From positions 124,001 through 188,000 of the forward strand of contig NZ_JAOEGU010000002.1 of assembly GCF_025583945.1 (NCBI RefSeq): DNA of 64,000 bases. Reading direction: 5' to 3'. How positions within the stretch are numbered: the first letter of the stretch is position 1; every line of letters begins with the position of its first letter. The notes beneath the pieces are model-generated. The model had not been told where the DNA came from, ran no database searches, and was given only the letters and a program-made list of their open reading frames with translations. Origin of the DNA: Methylobacter psychrophilus. Lineage in GTDB: Bacteria; Pseudomonadota; Gammaproteobacteria; Methylococcales; Methylomonadaceae. Shown here in pieces: positions 56,848 through 64,000 of the stretch. The position numbers and the translations under genes were made by a program.

Positions 56848-58419
56848 TTAACGAATCAAATCGTAGTTATAGTCTGTTGTACCCATGCCTTTGGTTTCTT
56901 TGTCCAACTGCTCCAGTACGGCATTAACCAAGGTTGTCAGCATATAAATAGCGCCTTCATAACCCAGTGTTGTCATTCTGTGCAGATGATGTCTGTCAAA
57001 GATTGGAAAGCCGATACGAATTAACGGTACTTCAAACGCTTCGCCTTTATAAAAAGTATCCCGTTGAATAAACTTGCCATAAGAATTACCGATCATGAAG
57101 TCGGGTTTGTTGGTGAAGACCAAAGAGCGAAAATGCCATAAATCTTTACCGGTATGGACGACAGTCTTTTGTCCATAAGGGGAATCTTTCAGCATTTTAT
57201 CCATCGCTTTCGCCCAACGTTTGTTGGCATGGTTACATAATACATCGGCAGGTTCAGCGCCCATTTCCAACAGGAATTTGGTCATGCCCATGACAAAATC
57301 AGCATCGCCGTACAAGGAAAACTTTTTGCCGTGCATCCAGGTGTGCGAGTCAGTCATCATGTCAACCAGGCGGCCACGTTCGAGTTCCAGAGAAGCAGAA
57401 ATGGGTTTACCGGTCAATTCAGAGACTTTCATCAGAAATTCATCGGTCCATTCCAGACCCATTGGAATGTTAATGGCTGTAGCAGGTTGATGCCAAATGT
57501 TTTGCACATATTTTTTGGTTTTATCCAACTGCCAAGGCTGTAACAACAAGGTATCAATCGCATTGGGCGAGTCTTTTAGTTCAGCTTGGGTAGTGCCACC
57601 GGCATACATGCGGAAAGTGCCGTCTGCGGGGGTATCCAAAACTTCAGAAGGATCACACATTAACGTATAGTCGACATCCATTTCCTTCATCATGCGGCGG
57701 ATGACGCGGTAGTTACCCAAATACGTTTCAAAACCGGGGACCAGGTTGATCTTGCCGTTTGAACCGACTTTCTTGCCTTCCATATGATTTAACGTGAAAT
57801 ACTTGATCATGCCCTCGAACATGTTATCCCAACCGGTGGTATGACTACCGACAAAGCTTGGGGTATGCGCATAAGGTGTCGGGAAATCCTGTTCGATATG
57901 CCCGGCTAATTTAGCGTTATTGATAAAGGCATTTAAGTCGTCACCGATAACTTCAGCCATACAGGTGGTGGATACGGCAATAATCTCCGGTTTATATAAG
58001 GCTTTGGCATTTTCCAAACCGGCCATCATATTTTTTTGACCGCCAAATACCGCTGCATCTTCGGTCATAGAGTCTGAAACACAAGCGACAGGTTCTTTAA
58101 AATGACGGTTAAAATAGGTGCGAAAATAAGCGACGCAACCTTGCGAGCCATGTACATAAGGCATGGTTTTTTCAAAACCCAGTGCGCAAAGTACCGCACC
58201 CAAGGGTTGGCAGGCTTTAGCCGGATTGACGGTCAAGGCTTCGCGGTTAAAATTGAGCTCCTGATATTCCTTAGTGGTTGTCCACTGAAAGACTTCATCA
58301 ATCTTTTCCTGGGGGTGCCGCTCTTCATAAGCTTCACGTTTATTGGCCAGACTTTCCTTGTACTCATCATTGCGGAATAACGGATAGCTGGGTTGAATGT
58401 TATCTACTTCTTGACTCAT
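56848..58419 (-). CDS. nifK: NifK, MoFe protein beta subunit
   Basis: The 523-residue subunit carries half the P-cluster. Ligands C70 (NPAKACQPLG), C95 (HGSQGCVAYFR) and C153 (STTCMAEVIGDD) are at the same positions as in A. vinelandii. GGAGATTATC precedes the ATG. The 132-base gap to nifD holds a GGTGCGCGATGAGCACCCTAC-like repeat. Confidence 0.99.
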   Translation of the reverse strand: MSQEVDNIQPSYPLFRNDEYKESLANKREAYEERHPQEKIDEVFQWTTTKEYQELNFNREALTVNPAKACQPLGAVLCALGFEKTMPYVHGSQGCVAYFRTYFNRHFKEPVACVSDSMTEDAAVFGGQKNMMAGLENAKALYKPEIIAVSTTCMAEVIGDDLNAFINNAKLAGHIEQDFPTPYAHTPSFVGSHTTGWDNMFEGMIKYFTLNHMEGKKVGSNGKINLVPGFETYLGNYRVIRRMMKEMDVDYTLMCDPSEVLDTPADGTFRMYAGGTTQAELKDSPNAIDTLLLQPWQLDKTKKYVQNIWHQPATAINIPMGLEWTDEFLMKVSELTGKPISASLELERGRLVDMMTDSHTWMHGKKFSLYGDADFVMGMTKFLLEMGAEPADVLCNHANKRWAKAMDKMLKDSPYGQKTVVHTGKDLWHFRSLVFTNKPDFMIGNSYGKFIQRDTFYKGEAFEVPLIRIGFPIFDRHHLHRMTTLGYEGAIYMLTTLVNAVLEQLDKETKGMGTTDYNYDLIR

Positions 58420-58551
58420 GATAATCTCCTACGCGCCACTAATCTGTGGACGACGGTTGAAGGAAGGGCAGGGCGGGCATTGTGCACCTTCTACAAAGTA
58501 CATCGCATGACTTGCAAAAGGTGCGCGATGAGCACCCTACAAACTCAAAAA

Positions 58552-60033
58552 TTACGCGCCTGCGGCAACGGCTACCGGGGTACTTTCTGCTGTTTTCCAG
58601 GGCACTTTCACTTGTTTCCAGCAGGGGTTATTTAATGTCATGTCCATATCGCGGGCAAAAATGGCAAAGCCGTCATAACCGTGATAAGGGCCGGAATAAT
58701 CCCAGGAATGCATTTGCCGAAAAGGGATGCCCATTTTTTGAAAAATGTACTTTTCCTTGATACCGGAACCGATCAAATCCGGTTGTACCCGTTTAACGAA
58801 TTCTTCAAATTCATAACCGGTTACATCATCGTAAATCAGTGTTGCATTGCCCATTTCTTTAATGGTGCGATCATAGTCATCGTTATGACCAAATTCATAA
58901 CCGGTACCCACCACTTCCATACCCAAGTCTTCATACGCGCCGATCACATGACGTGGACGCAGGCCGCCGACATACAACATGACGCGTTTACCTTGCAGGC
59001 GTGGTTTGTATTTGTCGATTACTGCTTGGTATTCAGACTCATATTTGGCGATCACTTTTTCAGCGCCAGCCTGAATGGTTTCATCAAATAACGCGGCAAT
59101 TTTGCGCAAGCTTTCAGCAATTTTGGTCGGGCCAAAGAAGTTGTACTCAAGCCAGGGTATTTTGTATTTTTCTTCCATGTGCCGTGCAATGTAGTTCATT
59201 GAACGATAGCAATGGATCAAGTTTAGTTTCACCTTGGGGGTTTTTTCCATTTCCGCAATGGTCCCGTCACCAGACCACTGGGCGACAACGCGTAAACCCA
59301 TTTCTTCCAGTAAAGTTCGTGAAGCCCAGGCATCACCACCGATGTTGTAGTCACCGATAACAGCGACATCATAAGGTGTGGTAGGAAAGCTGTCGTCACC
59401 ATCGCGGTTTTCGAGTACCCAGTCCCGAATGGCATCATTGGCAATGTGATGGCCCAATGATTGTGATACACCGCGAAAACCTTCGCAGCGAACGGGTACC
59501 ACCGGTTTACCGATTTCTTTATTGGCTTTTTTGGCGACCGCTTCAATATCATCACCGATCAAACCGATCGGACATTCTGATTGAATACTGATACCTTTAT
59601 TCAGCGGGAATAATTGTTCGATTTCGTTCATGATTTTGGCAAGCTTTTTATCGCCGCCGAAAACAATATCTTTCTCCTGAAAATCAGAGGTAAAGTTCAT
59701 CGTGCCAAACGTATTGATACCGGTGGTGCCGACATAGTAATTACGACGACCTGCCCGTGAATACTGACCACAGCCCACCGGACCATGCGAGATATGGATC
59801 ATATCTTTAATCGGCCCCCAAACCACCCCTTTGGAACCGGCATAAGCACAACCACGAATGGTCATGGTGCCGGGCTGAGATTTACGATTTGAAGTAATAC
59901 ATTTGTTTGATTTTTCCAGGGATTGATCGTTAACCGCCAAATGCTTGGCGCGATCTTTTCTGGCTTGTTCGGGATAGACTTCCAGCACTTCTTGAATAAG
60001 CGCTTCGGTCTCTTCTCTTGTTAGAGCTGCCAT
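58552..60033 (-). CDS. nifD: NifD, MoFe protein alpha subunit
   Basis: The 493-residue subunit holds FeMo-co. P-cluster ligands are C62, C88 and C154; FeMo-co ligands are C275 ([10 protein letters not shown]) and H442 ([12 protein letters not shown]). Q191 and H195 (SQSLGHH) are the second-shell residues of the Mo enzyme, which separates it from Vnf and Anf. GGAGATAATC precedes the ATG. Confidence 0.99.
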   Translation of the reverse strand: MAALTREETEALIQEVLEVYPEQARKDRAKHLAVNDQSLEKSNKCITSNRKSQPGTMTIRGCAYAGSKGVVWGPIKDMIHISHGPVGCGQYSRAGRRNYYVGTTGINTFGTMNFTSDFQEKDIVFGGDKKLAKIMNEIEQLFPLNKGISIQSECPIGLIGDDIEAVAKKANKEIGKPVVPVRCEGFRGVSQSLGHHIANDAIRDWVLENRDGDDSFPTTPYDVAVIGDYNIGGDAWASRTLLEEMGLRVVAQWSGDGTIAEMEKTPKVKLNLIHCYRSMNYIARHMEEKYKIPWLEYNFFGPTKIAESLRKIAALFDETIQAGAEKVIAKYESEYQAVIDKYKPRLQGKRVMLYVGGLRPRHVIGAYEDLGMEVVGTGYEFGHNDDYDRTIKEMGNATLIYDDVTGYEFEEFVKRVQPDLIGSGIKEKYIFQKMGIPFRQMHSWDYSGPYHGYDGFAIFARDMDMTLNNPCWKQVKVPWKTAESTPVAVAAGA

Positions 60034-60095
60034 GATTATCTCCTACTTATGCCGTGGGTAATCTCCCAACAGACAGGTTTCAGGACGGGAATTCT

Positions 60096-60205
60096 GTAGA
60101 GACGCGATTTATCGCGTCTTGATTTAACGCTTGATTTATCGCATTACAATCAGACGCGATAAATCGCATCTCTACAGTCAGAGACGCGATAAATCGCGTC
60201 TCTAC
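60096..60205. repeat. Cluster of three REP-like palindromes between nifH and nifD
   Basis: Three units of the GACGCGAT..ATCGCGTC type lie in 110 bases (about 60096-60120, 60152-60175 and 60181-60205). In the message they would form stable hairpins between nifH and nifD, where many diazotrophs have an RNA-stabilising or attenuating structure. Confidence 0.88.
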
Positions 60206-60216
60206 GGTCTTCGGTG

Positions 60217-61185
<969 letters not shown>

Positions 61186-61261
61186 CTATTGATTAATAAT
61201 GATTATTTGTTTGATGGTGACGGGTAGATGACGTTATGTTTCAAACATTTTGTCTGTTTTC

Positions 61262-61277
61262 TGTAAGCTTGTTAACA
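61262..61277. promoter_or_regulatory. NifA site for nifHDK
   Basis: TGTAAGCTTGTTAACA is an exact TGT-N10-ACA site about 98 bases upstream of the nifH promoter. Confidence 0.85.
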
Positions 61278-61434
61278 GTAGGGTTATTATTTTTCTTTAT
61301 ATTAACGTAACCGGCCAGGACAAAACCAGGCTGCAATAATAATGCTGTCACTAACGATAAGTTTAGTGATGTTGTATTCATTACTTGCTACCGATTTTTT
61401 CCTGTGTCGGTAGTCGGATTAATCAATCCAAAAT

Positions 61435-61450
61435 TGTCATAAAAAGAACA
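61435..61450. promoter_or_regulatory. NifA site for the SIR2-like gene
   Basis: TGTCATAAAAAGAACA is an exact TGT-N10-ACA site about 97 bases upstream of the plus-strand promoter at 61547. Confidence 0.78.
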
Positions 61451-61546
61451 AAATAATAACCGTACAGCCCTGAAATTTCAGATGGAAATATTTATAACTT
61501 ATTGTTTATATTGTCGATAATCTATTTTTTACAGGTAGTGTAAAAT

Positions 61547-61562
61547 TGGTTTGATTATTGCT
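61547..61562 (+). promoter_or_regulatory. Sigma-54 promoter of the SIR2-like gene
   Basis: TGGTTTGATTATTGCT has GG-N10-GC spacing and a perfect TTGCT -12 block; the -24 block lacks CA. Start near 61574, 26 bases before the gene. Confidence 0.72.
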
Positions 61563-61599
61563 TAATTACAAGAACAAACAATAACGAATGGAGTTTGCA

Positions 61600-62436
61600 A
61601 TGTCTTCCAATGTCTTTTCTGAAATATTAAACGGTTTATATGAAAATCGGGTTATACCTTATCTGGGGCCGGGTGTACTTTTTGATGCCACCAATAAATT
61701 AACAGGAGCTGCCATGCCTGCTGATAGTAACAGTCTGATTTTGGCCATGAATAACGGTAACCCGATGGCACCCAAACTGATGTATGAGTTCCCCAGGGCC
61801 GCCATGAATCAGGAGCTTAAAAAAGGCAGAAATTTTCTGGGTCAGTTTCTCACCAAGCTATATGGCGATACAGAATGGACGCGCGCGGCAGTACACGATT
61901 GGCTGGCAGAATGGAAACCTGCTTATGTTATTGATATCAACAGGGATACCCAGTTGCAAAATAGCTATGCCGATGAAGAGCACACACTGATTGTAGGTGT
62001 TGCAAGAATTACCGCCAGCGACTTTCGCTATAAAATATTTCACTTTGATGGCAGTGATTATTTTGAAATTCCACAGGAACAGGTTGATGCCAGACTACCT
62101 ATTTTATTTAAACCTATGGGAACGCCTAAACCGGAAGCCAACTACATCGCTTCTGATGCCGATTATGTCGATTACATAACCGAGTTGATGGGGGGCTTTG
62201 CTATTCCTGACTTTCTTAAAGAGTACCGCAAGGGTAAGCAATATCTATTTATAGGTATGCCCTTAAACCGGGATTCAGAGCGTATGGTGATGAGCGATAT
62301 TGTTTATGGGGCAGCGCCACAAAAAGGTTGGGTTTTGAACAAAAATCCTACCGATAAGGAACAGCGGTTTTGCAAAAAAATAGGCTTGGAAATTATCGAT
62401 GCAAGCACAGAAGAATTACTGGACGCTGTTTGCTAA
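61600..62436 (+). CDS. SIR2-like protein divergent from nifH
   Basis: The 278-residue protein has an N-terminal NRVIPYLGPGVLF, resembling the glycine-rich nucleotide loop of SIR2-like domains, and AYVIDINRDTQLQ, like the family's TNYD-type motif. True sirtuin zinc cysteines are absent. SIR2-like domains often bind or cleave NAD. The start is the ATG after GGAG; a longer frame begins four codons earlier. With its own sigma-54 promoter and NifA site it is made with nitrogenase, suggesting a role in maturation or NAD-linked control. The function is unknown. Confidence 0.65.
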   Translation: MSSNVFSEILNGLYENRVIPYLGPGVLFDATNKLTGAAMPADSNSLILAMNNGNPMAPKLMYEFPRAAMNQELKKGRNFLGQFLTKLYGDTEWTRAAVHDWLAEWKPAYVIDINRDTQLQNSYADEEHTLIVGVARITASDFRYKIFHFDGSDYFEIPQEQVDARLPILFKPMGTPKPEANYIASDADYVDYITELMGGFAIPDFLKEYRKGKQYLFIGMPLNRDSERMVMSDIVYGAAPQKGWVLNKNPTDKEQRFCKKIGLEIIDASTEELLDAVC

Positions 62437-62477
62437 ACAATGATTTTTTTACGTGAACTTATCTTGGAGAACAAACA

Positions 62478-63047
62478 ATGCTACTAGAAACTTATCAAGC
62501 TAAAGGCTTACTGACGGTTACGCTGGTTAACGGTCAAACCAGCGAAGCCGGTGTTTATGCTTATCGTGGTGACCTGGTTTTAAAAGAAGGCACTCTACGT
62601 GAAGGTTCAACAACGGACCGTAAACCCCCGGAAGCGCTTTTTATTCACTCGGCTTTATTGATTGAAAATGACAAGATTAAATTTGTCAATGGCCTGTTGC
62701 CTACGCTCGATTTACTACCGGTTTTCGTGGAAAAATATAAAGACGATATAGCACCGGATTGCAATGCGTTGGTTTATGTTGAAAATATCGATAAAGGCAT
62801 GCAAGTTGAGCTGGAAGGCGTCACTTATAAATTAATACCTTTCAAAGAAGGCTTGGTATGGAATGAATTACTGGAAGAGTTGTATATCGAAAAAAGCGAG
62901 CTGAAGAATCAATCTCCTGAAAATAAAGTAACCATTGCTTACACAGCAGCCAAATCGTATCAGCCGAAAACACCGTTGCTTTCATTTTCAGAAGCTCAGG
63001 AAAACACCATTGTGGTAGTTAAAAAAGCGGCAGTTGGTGCAATTTAA
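62478..63047 (+). CDS. Unknown protein co-transcribed with the SIR2-like gene
   Basis: The 189-residue soluble protein was not assigned to a family. It starts LLETYQAKGLLTVTLVNGQT and looks beta-rich, with EALFIHSALLIENDKIKFVN and YKLIPFKEGLVWNELLEELY. GGAG stands eight bases before the ATG. It lies 41 bases after the SIR2-like gene and before a terminator, so the two form one unit. Confidence 0.7.
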   Translation: MLLETYQAKGLLTVTLVNGQTSEAGVYAYRGDLVLKEGTLREGSTTDRKPPEALFIHSALLIENDKIKFVNGLLPTLDLLPVFVEKYKDDIAPDCNALVYVENIDKGMQVELEGVTYKLIPFKEGLVWNELLEELYIEKSELKNQSPENKVTIAYTAAKSYQPKTPLLSFSEAQENTIVVVKKAAVGAI

Positions 63048-63108
63048 AGGTTATGCATCAGCGTGCTAAAAAATACGTCTGCTCTTACTCCTGGGCAGTT
63101 ACATTTGG

Positions 63109-63140
63109 CGTCCTGCTTTCTCGGCCAGGGCGTTTTTTTT
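63109..63140 (+). terminator. Rho-independent terminator after the SIR2-like unit
   Basis: CGTCCTG pairs with CAGGGCG (one G-T pair) over a ten-base loop and is followed by eight T residues. Confidence 0.75.
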
Positions 63141-63186
63141 GCCTGATGATCTTGCCGGTTGCTTAAAAACGGGTCAATCCAAAATT

Positions 63187-63202
63187 TGGCAGATAATTTG
63201 CT
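63187..63202 (+). promoter_or_regulatory. Sigma-54 promoter of the rhodanese gene
   Basis: TGGCAGATAATTTGCT fits the consensus almost perfectly. Start near 63214 would give a leader of about 130 bases. No exact TGT-N10-ACA site was found upstream. Confidence 0.8.
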
Positions 63203-63323
63203 TAATTATTCAGTATCCCAAATTAACTCAAATACAGAGCTGATAAAGGTCGAAAAACGATACACGGAGCAACAACGTCAGTTTTATTGTCAGGTTTAAA
63301 ACAATCTTTCTATTCTTGAGGAA

Positions 63324-63343
63324 TGACTTTTTAGAGTCATTAA
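63324..63343 (+). promoter_or_regulatory. Hairpin between a GAGG motif and the rhodanese start
   Basis: AATGACT and AGTCATT form a seven-base stem directly before the start codon. A GAGG ribosome site lies just upstream, so folding would bring it nearer. A three-codon mini-frame (ATG ACT TTT TAG) also starts there. Confidence 0.4.
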
Positions 63344-63344
63344 T

Positions 63345-63656
63345 ATGATGAAATATAAAACTATCTCTATTACCGATTCTGAAAAGTTAATTAAAGAAAT
63401 TAATCCCATGATTCTTGATTGCCGGGATTTAAAAGATTACCGGGCGGGGCACCTGGAAGATGCCCTTCATGTCCATGAAGGATTAAAAGATTCTTTAGTC
63501 AAGCGCGGCGATAAGCAGCGGTGCTTATTGATTTATTGCTATTACGGTCATGCCAGCGAACATCTTGCCGAATTTTTCTTTGATTTTGGCTTTAAGGAGG
63601 TTTACAGCCTGGAGGGCGGTTACTCTGGTTGGAAAGATAAACATTACAAAGCCTGA
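63345..63656 (+). CDS. Single-domain rhodanese
   Basis: The 103-residue protein has one rhodanese domain: MILDCRDLKDYRAGHLEDAL, the active-site loop LIYCYYGHAS with the sulfur-carrying cysteine, and SLEGGYSGWK. It resembles GlpE and nif-linked RhdN. It may give sulfur to Fe-S assembly. Two ATGs stand in tandem at the start and no close Shine-Dalgarno is seen. A sigma-54 promoter upstream indicates nif control. Confidence 0.88.
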   Translation: MMKYKTISITDSEKLIKEINPMILDCRDLKDYRAGHLEDALHVHEGLKDSLVKRGDKQRCLLIYCYYGHASEHLAEFFFDFGFKEVYSLEGGYSGWKDKHYKA

Positions 63657-63716
63657 ATAGTGGCTTGGTTACAAAGCAATTATTATTAGCCATACTTGTT
63701 AAATGAGGATAGTAAA

Positions 63717-64000
63717 ATGGAAGCATTACCCCGTGAACTGGCTTTGCGTATTGCCTTGGCATCGCGCATTTTGCCAGGTATAGACATACCGTCATTACTG
63801 GCGATATTACATGAGCGAGTCGGTTCTCCGCTGGATGATGAAAAATTAAAATCGATTACAGTGACCAATCTTAAGACCGGTTTGGGCAGTCTGGATGGCG
63901 AAGAAGATGGTGAAGATATTGGGATTGGTCTTGCCAATATAAAACTGGCGGTGCGTTATCTTTGGGGTGATGAGGCTGAAGATGAAGATTTGCCGGAAAT
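63717..64000 (+). CDS. NafY-like protein, N-terminal part (runs off the window)
   Basis: The open frame continues past the right edge. The first 94 residues, starting MEALPRELALRIALASRILP, match the N-terminal domain of the NifY protein coded at 55637-56350 (LRELALRIGLAAHALP), the apo-MoFe-binding part of NafY-type chaperones. An acidic linker (GEEDGEDIG) follows. GAGGATA precedes the ATG. The C-terminal FeMo-co-binding domain would lie outside the window. Confidence 0.65.
   Translation, partial: MEALPRELALRIALASRILPGIDIPSLLAILHERVGSPLDDEKLKSITVTNLKTGLGSLDGEEDGEDIGIGLANIKLAVRYLWGDEAEDEDLPE

Noticed and set aside
58552-60033. Alternative (V or Fe-only) nitrogenase
   Set aside because: No vnfG/anfG gene is present, and the NifD residues and the nifENX, nifQ and nifV setting all show the Mo enzyme.

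Overview
This window looks like the core nitrogen-fixation island of a gammaproteobacterium, most likely a methanotroph of the Methylococcales (for example a Methylobacter-like genus). That placement is inference: it rests on an Azotobacter-like nif gene order, the NifL/NifA pair, an Rnf complex, moderate GC and many short dispersed repeats. No rRNA, tRNA or methane-oxidation gene is visible. The nitrogenase is the molybdenum type: NifD and NifK keep every P-cluster and FeMo-co ligand at the classical positions.

Layout. 1-3.5 kb: end of a penicillin-binding protein, mobA, a lipoprotein and a probable group II intron remnant. 3.5-14.5 kb (minus): an assembly operon iscA-nifU-nifS-nifV-orf-nifP(cysE)-orf-orf-nifW-nifZ-nifM-clpX, then glutaredoxin-BolA, nifF, a Rieske protein and rseC. 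14.7-16.9 kb (plus): a NifZ-like gene and a SagB-type nitroreductase. 17.1-22.7 kb (minus): nifB-fdxN-nifO-diflavin flavoprotein-ferredoxin-Shethna II protein-nifQ. 23.3-32.5 kb (plus): a kdp potassium-transport operon with its KdpDE sensor system, bordered on the nifB side by a decayed copy of part of nifA. 33.4-36.6 kb (minus): nifL-nifA. 36.9-42.5 kb (plus): rnfABCDGEH. 43.0-50.9 kb (minus): nifE-nifN-nifX-DUF269-CCE_0567-fdxB and five further genes. 51.3-53.1 kb (plus): an autotransporter. 53.3-61.1 kb (minus): nifH-nifD-nifK-nifT-fdx-nifY-orf-lrv-orf-nif11. 61.6-64 kb (plus): a SIR2-like gene, an unknown gene, a rhodanese and the start of a NafY-like gene.

How it works together. NifL/NifA senses the redox and nitrogen state. 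Sigma-54 promoters of TGGCAN6-7TTGCT type and NifA sites of TGT-N10-ACA type can be read by eye before iscA, nifB, rnfA, nifE, nifH and the SIR2-like gene, so these units form one regulon. NifU/S/IscA make Fe-S clusters, NifP and NifV supply cysteine and homocitrate, NifQ and NifB make Mo and NifB-co precursors, and NifENX/NifY/DUF269 mature FeMo-co. NifWZM finish the proteins. Rnf, flavodoxin and several ferredoxins deliver electrons. The Shethna II protein and the diflavin flavoprotein are likely oxygen protection.

The most unusual points are the kdp insertion between nifA and nifB with its dead nifA fragment, gene ends supplied by mobile or palindromic repeats (flavoprotein and NifP), the NifA-controlled SIR2-like module facing nifH, the Grx-BolA fusion and several overlooked small genes.
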